A stretch of DNA of 64,000 nucleotides. It comes from Leptospira kanakyensis (GTDB lineage: Bacteria > Spirochaetota > Leptospiria > Leptospirales > Leptospiraceae). The stretch covers positions 868,001 to 932,000 of the forward strand of contig NZ_RQFG01000019.1 of the NCBI RefSeq assembly GCF_004769235.1, given 5' to 3'. Each line of letters begins with the position of its first letter. Position 1 is the stretch's first letter. The notes under the pieces are model-generated. The model was not told the origin of the DNA. It was given only the letters and a program-made list of their open reading frames with translations, and ran no database searches. Both the position numbers and the translations under genes were made by a program. This document shows, piece after piece, positions 17,832 through 26,752 of this stretch.

Positions 17832-18623
17832 TTATCCTTTCCCTAATTCCTTACTTCTCTCCGTCGCTCTTTTGATTGCATCTCTTACGGCGGTTGAGAA
17901 TCCACCTCTTTCCAAAGCATCCAATCCATGAATGGTCGTTCCTCCGGGAGAAGTCACCCAGTTTCGCATTTCCATGGGATGAAGGTTTGGGTCATTCTCT
18001 CTTAGTTTACGAAAATACACGAGTGTTCCTTCAATGGTTTCCATAGCCAAAGACAAGGATTCCTCGTAACTCAGCCCCTCTTGTAAGCCACCCTCTGCCA
18101 TTGCTTGTAAAAAAGTTAAAACATAAGCCGGACCGGAACCAGAAAGACCAGTCACTGCATCCATCAGTGATTCTTTGGAAACACGGATCTGACTTCCCAT
18201 TCCACTAAACAGCCGTTCTACGTTTGATACACTGGCATCATCACAAAAGTACGCTATGGCCCCTCGTTCAGAAACCAAAGGAAGATTTGGCATCACTCGA
18301 ACGGAATACGAACCTTGGGGAGCCGCTTCCAAAATTTGTGAATAGGAAATTCCGGCAGCAATAGAGACAAAGGTAGCTGGTTTCGAAAATTCTTTTAGGA
18401 CAGGAATCACAAGATTTGGTTTCACAGCGATCACGATCACATCTGTTTCTTTAATTATGGAATCTAAGGTTCCCACGAGGTTCACGCTAGATACAGGAGA
18501 TTCTTTTAAGTTAGGATCAAATCCATATACCTTGGTTCCTTTTTTGACAAGGGCAGAGGCAATCGCTGCCCCCATCTTTCCAAGGCCTACAACCCCGACT
18601 GTTTCAATTGGTTTTTTCTGCAT
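17832..18623 (-). CDS. proC: Pyrroline-5-carboxylate reductase
   Basis: Last step of proline synthesis: NAD(P)H-dependent reduction of 1-pyrroline-5-carboxylate. The product (263 aa from ATG 18623) has an N-terminal Rossmann motif VGLGKMGAAI and the C-terminal ProC signature (GLSGSGPAYV, followed by a SPGGTTIHGLDALE segment). The chosen start puts the nucleotide-binding motif at the usual distance from the N terminus and overlaps yggS by 20 bp. The gene converges on the initiator tRNA gene with only six bases between. Confidence 0.93.
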   Translation of the reverse strand: MQKKPIETVGVVGLGKMGAAIASALVKKGTKVYGFDPNLKESPVSSVNLVGTLDSIIKETDVIVIAVKPNLVIPVLKEFSKPATFVSIAAGISYSQILEAAPQGSYSVRVMPNLPLVSERGAIAYFCDDASVSNVERLFSGMGSQIRVSKESLMDAVTGLSGSGPAYVLTFLQAMAEGGLQEGLSYEESLSLAMETIEGTLVYFRKLRENDPNLHPMEMRNWVTSPGGTTIHGLDALERGGFSTAVRDAIKRATERSKELGKG

Positions 18624-19302
18624 AGTTCCTATCTCCAAAAATCTTTGAACCCACTCTTAAATAGTCGGATCCTAATTCGCAGGCGATTTCATAATCACCA
18701 CTCATACCCATTGATAATTTTTTATTTGGGTAATATGTATTTCGAAGTTCCGCCAGAAGGGAAAACACTTCCCTCGTCTCTCGTAAATCGCCACTCGAAG
18801 GCCCCATACCCATAAACCCTTCCCAAATACAAAATTCGTTTTGATAACTGGAAAGTGTATCTTTCATAGAACGTAAAGTTTCTAAACCCATTCCATGTTT
18901 GGTATTTTCTTCGGTAAGGTTGGTTTGCACAAAATACCGAATTTCTTTTTTTTCTTTTTCGGCACGTTTCAGAAGTTCCTTTAAGGAAGAGATACTGCCT
19001 ACCCCATGAGTATAAGAAAATACACCGAATAACTTTCGTAAGGTACCGGATTGCACAGGGCCAATATGATGTAATTTGACTGAAGTGACAGCTTCTGGAA
19101 ACTCTTCTCTTAGTTTTGTGAATTTAGAGATGGCTTCCGGGATATAATTTTCGCCGAACTCACGTATCCCTTGTAAATATGCTTCTCGCACCACTTCATA
19201 AGGTTTGGTTTTGGAAACGGCAATGAGGACAGGTGATTTGTTCGGGAACAAATCTTTTAAAGAATTTTGGATGGAAAGATACGAAGAACCGTAATCGGAC
19301 AC
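18604..19302 (-). CDS. yggS: YggS-family PLP-binding protein
   Basis: A 232-aa single-domain protein of the YggS/PROSC family, which binds pyridoxal phosphate and helps keep its free level and amino-acid pools in balance. The PLP lysine is in AVSKTKP, followed by FGENYIPEA; the C-terminal part has LSMGMSGDYEIA and a VGSKIFG segment. The internal motif that is usually HFIGxLQ reads HHIGPVQ here. It lies between the coiled-coil protein gene and proC, the common yggS-proC pairing. Confidence 0.9.
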   Translation of the reverse strand: MSDYGSSYLSIQNSLKDLFPNKSPVLIAVSKTKPYEVVREAYLQGIREFGENYIPEAISKFTKLREEFPEAVTSVKLHHIGPVQSGTLRKLFGVFSYTHGVGSISSLKELLKRAEKEKKEIRYFVQTNLTEENTKHGMGLETLRSMKDTLSSYQNEFCIWEGFMGMGPSSGDLRETREVFSLLAELRNTYYPNKKLSMGMSGDYEIACELGSDYLRVGSKIFGDRNYAEKTN

Positions 19303-19304
19303 GA

Positions 19305-20105
19305 TTACTTAGCTAACGCTTTTTCTAAGGATTCAATCCGACGTTCGATTTCCACAAATCGTTTTTCGTTTCGATCGTTTTGAGTAGAAAGTTTTTGTTC
19401 TACTGACCGCATCCGCACTTCTAAATTGGAAGATCCAGATTCCTCATAACTATTCTTTTTAGAATTTTGTGAGTAGGTTGTTTCTTTGGATTTAGTTCTT
19501 TGTTTTTTAGAAGATACCGAATTTGATTTTTTGTTACGACTTACATAAGTTTTTGAAGGTTTCGAAACTTTGGATTCTTGTTTTTTCGTGACCTTTTCAA
19601 AATTCTCTACATCCACTTTTGGTTGTTTGGTGGTCGTTGTAGATTCTTTTAACTCAGAAACTGATTCTTCTTTTTTAGAAGCCTTCTTTGTTTTTTTGGT
19701 TTCGTCTTTCGGAGCGAAGGATTCTTCCACTTGGTCTAATTTTTCTTGTAAACGAGAACTTGTATCAACCTTCTCTTTGGATTTGGTCGAGGCTGCCACA
19801 GAAACAGAACGTGGGCGCTCTGTCTCAGGTTCCATATCTTCTAAACTAGGGAGTTCTGGGAGTTTAGATCTGTCTTGGCCAGAGTCTTTCGATTCGTTTT
19901 TTGTGAACTCTTCTTTCGGAGCCGGGATTCCAGGGTTTTCTCTTTCGATTTCCCGATCCACCATCTCGATATCTCTATTTTTTCCGATGGTTTGGAGTTT
20001 TTGGTAAATTTCGTTTCTATAGATAAATGCAAAAATGAACGATGAAAGAAGTAGAACCACTAGAATGGCAGTTGTGAGTATTTTCAAATTGTCGCGGCGG
20101 CCCAT
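19305..20105 (-). CDS. Membrane-anchored, lysine/serine-rich coiled-coil protein
   Basis: The 266-aa protein has one transmembrane segment near the N terminus (ILTTAILVVLLLSSFIFAF), then a long, highly charged, low-complexity region (Lys, Ser, Glu, Thr), and a predicted coiled coil in the last 45 residues (VRMRSVEQKLSTQNDR and on). The long linker would lie in the periplasm or cytosol, depending on topology. It is the first gene of the yggS-proC operon and is divergent from the FlaA-like gene, with 69 bp between. No family recognised. Confidence 0.7.
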   Translation of the reverse strand: MGRRDNLKILTTAILVVLLLSSFIFAFIYRNEIYQKLQTIGKNRDIEMVDREIERENPGIPAPKEEFTKNESKDSGQDRSKLPELPSLEDMEPETERPRSVSVAASTKSKEKVDTSSRLQEKLDQVEESFAPKDETKKTKKASKKEESVSELKESTTTTKQPKVDVENFEKVTKKQESKVSKPSKTYVSRNKKSNSVSSKKQRTKSKETTYSQNSKKNSYEESGSSNLEVRMRSVEQKLSTQNDRNEKRFVEIERRIESLEKALAK

Positions 20106-20174
20106 GACGTGCGGATTCCTTTCCTTTGATAGAAATAGAGTACACGTTTTTGGGTTTTCGAAAAGTGAGAAATC

Positions 20175-20924
20175 ATGAGATTTGCAAAAAAATTTACATT
20201 CTGTTTGGGTTTCCTACTCATGATTTCCGATCTTTTGTCTCTTCCGAGACCTCATGATCCCGATGAATCTGGCCGGGTGCAAATTTTAAAATCGGCTCTC
20301 ACCATTGATACAAGTTACCTCCTCTTTTTGGTAGAAGACTTTGAAGGAGAAAGACCTTGGGATTTTTACCGAGTGGATTCGTTTTTAGCAGTCACTCAAT
20401 TCGCAGCGAAAGTTCCCAAGTCGGATGCATTTTTACAAGAAACCACCATCTTAAAAGAATCAGGGTATACCAACCTACAAAACCAAACCAGTTTCCTCCT
20501 CCAAAGTTATGTAGAAAATCCAAGACTCGACCATTGGGAGGTGAGGCCGAAAGAACCAATTCTTATGCCACTCGGAATGCCCATCCAAGGAATCCTTTGG
20601 GTGTATTCAGAAGGTCACCATATCAATCTCAGCATGGGACTTTCTCAGAAAAAATCTAAAGATTTGTATTTTGATTTGGGGACTTTGAACTTTGTGGGTT
20701 GGCGCCGGTTGGAATTTAAAATCAACCTTCCCAAAGAAAATACAAGACTCATCCAATCTATGTCCTTCCCTATTTCCTTTGCCTCATTTCGATTAAAAAG
20801 TTTGGCTTCACAAAAGAAAGGAGAGTTTCATTTATACTTTGACAATTTGAGTTTTGTGATAGATAAAAGAACTTTCATCTACCCTGGTTCAGAAGTGAAT
20901 GATACCTGGGGTAACAAACGCTAA
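20175..20924 (+). CDS. FlaA-family flagellar sheath-like protein
   Basis: The 249-aa protein has a signal peptide (residues 1-23) and the LVEDFEG start block of FlaA proteins. It then has the diagnostic GILWVYSEGHHINLSM, DLYFDLGTLNFVGW and RRLEFKINLP segments of spirochaete FlaA. FlaA forms part of the periplasmic flagellar filament sheath. This copy stands alone with waaA and nadE rather than with other flagellar genes, so it may be an extra paralogue and its filament role is inferred. The next gene starts on the base after its stop codon. Confidence 0.8.
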   Translation: MRFAKKFTFCLGFLLMISDLLSLPRPHDPDESGRVQILKSALTIDTSYLLFLVEDFEGERPWDFYRVDSFLAVTQFAAKVPKSDAFLQETTILKESGYTNLQNQTSFLLQSYVENPRLDHWEVRPKEPILMPLGMPIQGILWVYSEGHHINLSMGLSQKKSKDLYFDLGTLNFVGWRRLEFKINLPKENTRLIQSMSFPISFASFRLKSLASQKKGEFHLYFDNLSFVIDKRTFIYPGSEVNDTWGNKR

Positions 20925-22202
20925 ATGGTATATTTTTTTTACAACATTCTTGTATTTTTCATCAGTTCTACTTTAACGTTCCTTTCCTTATTTGTAAAAA
21001 AGATAAGAGAAGAATTACAAAAAAGAAAACTTTCCTTAGAAAGTATTTTTTCAAAATCTGCTGAAGGTAAATTGGTAGTTTGGCTTCATGCAGCAAGTGT
21101 GGGTGAACTGGATCAGGCCCGTGCTCTCACAGAAACCATTCGGAAAAAAAACAAAAATGTTTTTATCATCCAATCTGTTTTTTCTTCTTCCGTAAAAGAA
21201 TCAACATTTGCCGACCCACTCGCGGATGTGTATTTTTATCTTCCATTGGATACTGCCAATGCTTACGACAAAATATTTTCTCATTTCCGCCCTCAAGTGT
21301 TATTGATCATGGCCTGGGACACGTGGCCCAATCTTTTGAAAAAAGCAAAACAGAATGGTACCAAAACTTATTTAACCTGCGCTAGTTTGTCCTCCCAGTC
21401 TTCCCGAAAAAATCCTCTTGTTCGATCCTTAACAAAAGCTTCCTTCCAATACCTTACGGGAATTTATCCAAGCCATGAACTGATGGCAAAGGAATTTACA
21501 GATCTCATCTCTCCTAAAACCGACTTTATTGTGTTAGGAGATACTCGATTTGAATCGGTACTTGGAAAATTAGAAACCAAATCCCCAAACCCAGCCTTCC
21601 TTCGTTTTGTTTCTGAACAAAAAAGTTTTTTAACCCAAAACAAACCCATCATCTTGGGGTCAACTTATGGAATTTGTGAAGAACGATTTACCGCTTATTT
21701 AAAAGAAAATTCTGATGATGCGTATTATTGGATATTTCCACATAAATGGGAAGAAAATCGAATGTTTACATGGATTCCTAATTTAGAAAGTTACGGAACC
21801 GTTGGAGTGTTTTCAAAACTTAAAGCGGGAGAACCATTACCCAAATTCCTTCTTTTTGATCTTATGGGAATCCTAGCATTTGCCTACCAATACGGAAGTT
21901 TTGCTTATGTGGGTGGAGCCTGGTTACATCGTGTTCACAATACCATTGAACCGGCAGCTCTCGGCCTTCCTGTCATTACCGGGCCCAAAATTTCCAATGC
22001 TCCCGAAGCTATCGTTATGCAAGAGTTAGGTGGACTATTCAAAGTAGAAAATGAAGCCGAGTTTGTCCAAAAATTCAGCCTGTTGGTTAAGGACAAAGGA
22101 CTCAGAGAAAAGATGGGTCATGGGAATCGAAACTTTGTTGTAGAAAATAGAGGTGCGTCGGATAAGATTTATAACCGAGTTTTCTCCAATGCCCAAAATT
22201 AA
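20925..22202 (+). CDS. waaA: 3-deoxy-D-manno-octulosonic acid (Kdo) transferase
   Basis: Transfers Kdo from CMP-Kdo to lipid A precursors at the inner membrane. The 425-aa protein has one N-terminal membrane segment (residues 4-23), the WLHAASVGEL motif, and the C-terminal GT-B part with YVGGAWLHRVHNTIEPAA and VITGPKI, all typical of WaaA/KdtA. The gene begins directly after the FlaA-like gene. Its last 14 bases overlap the start of nadE, which points to one operon. Confidence 0.92.
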   Translation: MVYFFYNILVFFISSTLTFLSLFVKKIREELQKRKLSLESIFSKSAEGKLVVWLHAASVGELDQARALTETIRKKNKNVFIIQSVFSSSVKESTFADPLADVYFYLPLDTANAYDKIFSHFRPQVLLIMAWDTWPNLLKKAKQNGTKTYLTCASLSSQSSRKNPLVRSLTKASFQYLTGIYPSHELMAKEFTDLISPKTDFIVLGDTRFESVLGKLETKSPNPAFLRFVSEQKSFLTQNKPIILGSTYGICEERFTAYLKENSDDAYYWIFPHKWEENRMFTWIPNLESYGTVGVFSKLKAGEPLPKFLLFDLMGILAFAYQYGSFAYVGGAWLHRVHNTIEPAALGLPVITGPKISNAPEAIVMQELGGLFKVENEAEFVQKFSLLVKDKGLREKMGHGNRNFVVENRGASDKIYNRVFSNAQN

Positions 22203-24132
22203 AATTGCCGCTGTCACACTCAATACCACTCCCCTAGACTTTTTGGGGAACTATGAATCCATCACTAAGGCAATCGAAAATCCAGAATCAAAAGAAGCAG
22301 ACTGTATCCTTTTTCCAGAACTTTGTATCTCGGGATATGGATGTGAAGATGCCTTCTACAAACCTTATGTTTGGACTCGTTCAGAAGAAATTATCAAAGA
22401 ACTAAAATCAATTTCCAAAAATCAAATTTTGATTGTTGGTCTTCCCGTTTTTGTTGGTTCTTTTTTATACAACTGTATGGCTGTGCTTTATGAAGGGAAG
22501 GTAGTAGCCCTGGTTCCTAAATTAAATTTAGCAAACACAGGCGTACACTATGAACGGAGATGGTTTCATTCGGAATCTGAATTTATCAATAGAACCATAT
22601 CTTTTGCGGGGGACGAGGTTCCCTTTGGACATTTTATCTTTCAAACGAAACATTGGAACTTTGGAGTGGAGATTTGTGAAGATAGTTGGTCCGTCCAAAA
22701 ACCAGCTTCCTTTTATTCCTTACAAGGAACGGATGTTTTGTTTTCCCCTGGTGCCTCTCACTTTGCGATGGAAAAACAAAAGATACGAAGACAAATTTTT
22801 ACCGAATCCAGTAGAAACCAGTGTAACCTCCAAGTATTTACCAATCTTGTTGGAAATGAATCTGGCCGGATTATCTTTGAAGGAGGAGCAATTTTTGCTT
22901 CCACCGGAAACCTTGTCAAAGAAGGGCCCAGGTTATCCTTCACTCCTTTCCAAGTGACTTCTTATGTTTTTGATCCTGATACGATCCGCGCAGCCAAAGC
23001 CAGATCGTTTCGTGATTCCAAACCCAATTCTCATAGAACAGAAATTCCAAAAATCCAATTGGAACCATTAGTTGAGAAAAAAGAGGCAAACCTTTTTGGA
23101 TTTTCGGTTTTAGACAAAAGAAAAGAAAATGAAACGGATACGAGTCCAAGTTCCGTTAGATTCAGTGTTTACGAAGAATTTACAAAAGCGGTTTCTCTTG
23201 GTCTCTATGACTATTTAAGAAAATCAAAAACAAAAGGATATACCCTTTCCCTTTCCGGAGGAGCTGACAGTGCCACTTGTGCTTTGCTTGTGAATTCCAT
23301 GAAAGAAATCGCCAAAGAAGAAAATGGTAATTCTACTTTTCCATCCCTCCAGATAAACGAAAAAGATCTTCTTGTCACCCTCTACCAAAAAACAGAAAAC
23401 AATTCTTCTCTCACAGAGGAAATTGCAAAAACATTGAGCGAAGAATTAGGTTATCCATTTCATTCCATACCGATCGATCAGGCAGTAGACAGCTCTGTCA
23501 AACTGATTGAATCTGTCCTTGGAAAAACTTTGAACTGGAAAGAACATGACTTACCATTACAAAACATCCAAGCCAGGGTTCGTTCTCCTTTAGTTTGGTT
23601 ACTCGCTAATCTAAACGGGCATTTGCTTTTATCAACAGGAAACAGAAGTGAGGCTGCCGTTGGTTATACAACCATGGACGGAGATTCTTCTGGATCGCTT
23701 GCACCACTAGCAGGTGTTAGCAAAGAATTCTTACTCGACTGGTTGGATGATATCCAAAAAGGAAATAACTGTTTCATTACACCCAAAGAATCCATTCGGA
23801 TTTTACGAAACACAAAACCAACTGCCGAACTCAAACCCCTTTCCGAACACCAAGAAGATGAAAAGGATTTAATGCCTTACCCCATCTTACAATCGATCGA
23901 AAGGAAACTTGTGTACTTAGCAGTGAGGGACGATGAATGTTTGGAATCGCTCATCCGAGAATTTCCTTGGGAAAAGCCGGATGTACTTTCTGGTCATATC
24001 AAAAAGTTTAAAAAACTATTTATGATTTCACAATGGAAAAGAGAGAGGCTTCCTCCCTCCTTCCATCTGGATGATTACGGCCTGGATCCAAAGTCCAGTT
24101 ACCGTTATCCCATTTTATCCAACGAAACTTAA
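22189..24132 (+). CDS. nadE: Glutamine-dependent NAD+ synthetase
   Basis: Last step of NAD synthesis. From ATG 22189 the protein is 647 aa: an N-terminal nitrilase-type glutaminase domain (Glu in FPELCISGYG, Lys in LVPKLNLAN, Cys in VEICEDSW) and a C-terminal synthetase domain with the PP-loop SLSGGADSA and GNRSEAAVGY. The longer open frame starting at 22153 lies inside waaA and is unlikely to be used. The two-domain form uses glutamine as nitrogen source. Confidence 0.95.
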   Translation: MPKIKIAAVTLNTTPLDFLGNYESITKAIENPESKEADCILFPELCISGYGCEDAFYKPYVWTRSEEIIKELKSISKNQILIVGLPVFVGSFLYNCMAVLYEGKVVALVPKLNLANTGVHYERRWFHSESEFINRTISFAGDEVPFGHFIFQTKHWNFGVEICEDSWSVQKPASFYSLQGTDVLFSPGASHFAMEKQKIRRQIFTESSRNQCNLQVFTNLVGNESGRIIFEGGAIFASTGNLVKEGPRLSFTPFQVTSYVFDPDTIRAAKARSFRDSKPNSHRTEIPKIQLEPLVEKKEANLFGFSVLDKRKENETDTSPSSVRFSVYEEFTKAVSLGLYDYLRKSKTKGYTLSLSGGADSATCALLVNSMKEIAKEENGNSTFPSLQINEKDLLVTLYQKTENNSSLTEEIAKTLSEELGYPFHSIPIDQAVDSSVKLIESVLGKTLNWKEHDLPLQNIQARVRSPLVWLLANLNGHLLLSTGNRSEAAVGYTTMDGDSSGSLAPLAGVSKEFLLDWLDDIQKGNNCFITPKESIRILRNTKPTAELKPLSEHQEDEKDLMPYPILQSIERKLVYLAVRDDECLESLIREFPWEKPDVLSGHIKKFKKLFMISQWKRERLPPSFHLDDYGLDPKSSYRYPILSNET

Positions 24133-24134
24133 AA

Positions 24135-24827
24135 CTAAGGAGAAGAAATTCCTGCCTTTTGGAAAGCGTTCGATGCTTCCTTTTCCACTTGTTCGTTTTG
24201 GTATTGGATATTTTTTAAAATCTCTTGGAACTTTTTATCCATCTCTGGATCATCTCCTCCTTGGGATTCAATCAAGTAGTTGATAATTTCCAATCTGTCC
24301 TTCCCTTGTTTTTTTACATGGTTGTAATACAAGGTAATGTCTGTGGCATTAGGCGAACCACCAAACACTGAATTTGTGGCACGTGAGAGTTTTTGGTTGA
24401 ACTCGGACTGCTTTTGTTTGTCTTCGGGAGTCAATCGTTTTGGGATCAAATCGTTGTCCGGAAATTGTTCCCGAAGTTCCTCAAAGGCCTGCATGGCTTC
24501 TGGAGGATAGGGTTTTCCTGTTTGCGGATTGATGGGAACTTCTCCTGCTTCCGACCCCGCAAGACTGTTATCTTCTTCATAACGCATCCCACCAGCATTG
24601 TAATAGTCGGAATCGAAGATGGAGCCAGCTTCTTCCCCGCGAACACCCAGGCGGTTGGTTCCCTTTGGGGTGCCAGATCCTCCCCCAAATAGGGCTAGGG
24701 CCTGCGACCCTCTTTCTTTTTTACGGCGAGCCTCTTCTTCATCTTCTCCACCCATAACGAGGAGGATGAGAAAAAAAAGCCCAATCAGAGAAATGGAGAC
24801 AAAGAGTAATTTTTTTTGGATTCCCAT
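24135..24827 (-). CDS. Hypothetical single-pass membrane protein
   Basis: A 230-aa protein with one N-terminal membrane helix (residues 6-25, LLFVSISLIGLFFLILLVMG) followed by a charged linker and an acidic, helical C-terminal part. There are no cysteines and no recognised domain. It converges on nadE with two bases between and is divergent from the Cys-rich lipoprotein gene. Confidence 0.6.
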   Translation of the reverse strand: MGIQKKLLFVSISLIGLFFLILLVMGGEDEEEARRKKERGSQALALFGGGSGTPKGTNRLGVRGEEAGSIFDSDYYNAGGMRYEEDNSLAGSEAGEVPINPQTGKPYPPEAMQAFEELREQFPDNDLIPKRLTPEDKQKQSEFNQKLSRATNSVFGGSPNATDITLYYNHVKKQGKDRLEIINYLIESQGGDDPEMDKKFQEILKNIQYQNEQVEKEASNAFQKAGISSP

Positions 24828-24869
24828 AGATTGAATTCCTGAAAACTTGGAAGGGCAACGAGAAATAGA

Positions 24870-25610
24870 ATGCGTTTTCCCTCTTTACATCCACTTTACT
24901 TTATCTGCATATCTTTACTCTCTTTTTTTAGGTGTGGAATCAATACAGATACGCCCGTAGCACCCTTTGTTTTTCTAGTTCCTCCCAGTGTGCCGCAGAT
25001 CCTTTCTGTGGTTGCTGTCAATAGCAACATCACCAATGACTACCAAACAGATGTTCTCAATTACAATGTAGATCCTAGACCGGAATACATCCTTCGTTAT
25101 TATGTTACGAACCGGGAACCTCAGTTTTTAGGTTACAATCTCTATGTGACCACCGCCTTTCCTGGGATCATCCAAACTGTCCAAGGGGAATGGCTGGAAG
25201 ATGGGGTACAACCAAGTTTCCCTCACTTACCTTACGAAGCTTCCACAGAGTCTTCAAAGATTGTGACCAAAAGGATTCGTTTTGCTGTTCCTCCCCCGGG
25301 AGCTGAATTTTTCCAAAAATGCCAAATCTATAACTTTACTTTGCGTTCGATGCTCACGGGTGGACTCATCTCCAATCCATCCACCACATCCAGTACTTGC
25401 GCCATTCCCAATAAGGTAAATGACATCCAAACCCTTTGTGCTGTAGGGACTGGTTGTAATACTACCATTTGCGCCAATGCGGCTTGTGGCACTCCCTCAG
25501 CCTGTGCTTTAGGAACCGCATGTAACCCTTGTACGAAGGGGAATAATGACCTTGGGTGTTCTTGTCCAGCAGGACAATCCCCTCCTGGATGCCAGTACGT
25601 TGGCCCATAA
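24870..25610 (+). CDS. Secreted protein with cysteine-rich tail, probable lipoprotein
   Basis: The 246-aa protein has a signal peptide with a lipobox-like SFFRC around residue 22. The middle part (about residues 35-160) has a fibronectin-like beta pattern. The last 65 or so residues hold 13 cysteines in short CxxG-type repeats (for example CAVGTGC, CANAACGT and CALGTACNPC). The tail may form disulfide-stabilised or metal-binding loops. Its 3' end overlaps rsmI. The function is unknown. Confidence 0.65.
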   Translation: MRFPSLHPLYFICISLLSFFRCGINTDTPVAPFVFLVPPSVPQILSVVAVNSNITNDYQTDVLNYNVDPRPEYILRYYVTNREPQFLGYNLYVTTAFPGIIQTVQGEWLEDGVQPSFPHLPYEASTESSKIVTKRIRFAVPPPGAEFFQKCQIYNFTLRSMLTGGLISNPSTTSSTCAIPNKVNDIQTLCAVGTGCNTTICANAACGTPSACALGTACNPCTKGNNDLGCSCPAGQSPPGCQYVGP

Positions 25611-26322
25611 ACGAGAGAAAGGTTCTCTTTATGTAGTGGCGACCCCAATTGGAAATTTGGGAGACATCACCCTACGAGCCCTAGAAATTTTTAAAGAAGT
25701 CGATCTTGTCCTCTGTGAATCGGCCAAAGAAACCCGTTCCCTTTTTTCCAAATTAGAAATTGTGACTCCTGTTCTTGCACTTTATAAAGATAGTTCCGAA
25801 TCACCTTACGCCAATGTCCTGGAACAACTCATGAGTGGGAAATCGATGGCCCTAGTTTCCGATGCAGGAACCCCGGGGGTTTCGGACCCAGGAAGCCAAA
25901 TGGTTCGCACTGCTCGGGAAAAAGGAATCCGGATAGTTCCCGTGCCCGGAGCTTCTGCCCTGACCGCATTACTTTCTGTTTCTGGATTTCAGGTCAATCC
26001 CACGTATTTTTTGGGATTCCTCTCTGAAAAACCGAGTAAAAAACGCCGAGAATTAGAAAGAGCATCGGAGATTGATGGACTTGTGGTTTTTTATGAATCG
26101 GTTCACAAACTGCCAAGACTCTATCCAATGCTCGAAGAGTTATTTCCGGAAACGGAGGTTCTTGTGGGAAGGGAGTTGACAAAGACCTTTGAAGAGGTAC
26201 TTTACTATGCAAATCCTAGGGAATTGGCAAAAGAACCGCCAAACGCCAAAGGAGAGTTTGTTTTTCTCTTAAATCATCGAAAAAAAACACTTAAGGGAAA
26301 TTCGGATTCCTCCGATATGTGA
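25546..26322 (+). CDS. rsmI: 16S rRNA 2'-O-ribose C1402 methyltransferase RsmI
   Basis: Methylates the 2'-O of C1402 in 16S rRNA. The 258-aa frame has the RsmI motifs VVATPIGNLGDIT, SDAGTPGVSDPG and VPVPGASA. The start is uncertain: ATG 25546 has a good Shine-Dalgarno sequence (AAGGGG four bases upstream) but overlaps the preceding gene by 65 bp. TTG 25600 gives a product starting nearer the conserved region. I keep the longer version because of the better ribosome site. Confidence 0.93.
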   Translation: MTLGVLVQQDNPLLDASTLAHKREKGSLYVVATPIGNLGDITLRALEIFKEVDLVLCESAKETRSLFSKLEIVTPVLALYKDSSESPYANVLEQLMSGKSMALVSDAGTPGVSDPGSQMVRTAREKGIRIVPVPGASALTALLSVSGFQVNPTYFLGFLSEKPSKKRRELERASEIDGLVVFYESVHKLPRLYPMLEELFPETEVLVGRELTKTFEEVLYYANPRELAKEPPNAKGEFVFLLNHRKKTLKGNSDSSDM

Positions 26323-26343
26323 TGTAGGAAGAGGACTAAATAT

Positions 26344-26670
26344 ATGAACGTCGACAAAGTAGGACGAGTTGGTGGTTACGGATACGAACCCAAAAAAACT
26401 CAAAGCCCCAAAGAAACGGAAGCACAAGCTCCGGTAGATACAATTTCTATCTCTGACGCTGCTAAAAAAATTGCATCGGAAGCAAAACTTCAAGCAGAAG
26501 TAAAACAAATCGCAAAACAAATCGTACAAGCTCCTCCAGAAGAAGATCGTACGGAAAAAATCAAAGCGATCAAAGAACGATTGAAAAACGGCGACTACGA
26601 CAATCTCTCAACAGAGATGTTGGATAAAATCTCCGACCAAATCGCGTCAACTTTCCTCGGACAACAGTAA
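26344..26670 (+). CDS. flgM: FlgM-like anti-sigma-28 factor
   Basis: The 108-aa protein has the FlgM pattern: a disordered N-terminal half with VDTISISDAAKKI, then a helical C-terminal half with EKIKAIKERLKNGDY, as in FlgM proteins that bind and inhibit sigma-28 (FliA) until the flagellar hook is complete. Ribosome-binding AGGAAGAGG lies 11 bases upstream. It follows rsmI by 21 bases. The length is typical. Assignment rests on the pattern; no fliA is in the window. Confidence 0.8.
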   Translation: MNVDKVGRVGGYGYEPKKTQSPKETEAQAPVDTISISDAAKKIASEAKLQAEVKQIAKQIVQAPPEEDRTEKIKAIKERLKNGDYDNLSTEMLDKISDQIASTFLGQQ

Positions 26671-26752
26671 AAGGACGGGTGGTGAGGGATCCTTTTTTAT
26701 TGTCCTCTCCGAGGATTTCTCTAACTCCGCCGAATCATAATTAGGGGATCGT

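Noticed and set aside
22153..22188. Extra 12 residues at the start of the nadE frame
   Set aside because: They lie inside waaA and have no ribosome site; the normal NadE start is at 22189.
26671..26752. Rho-independent terminator after flgM
   Set aside because: The T-rich run is present but I could not build a convincing stem in front of it.
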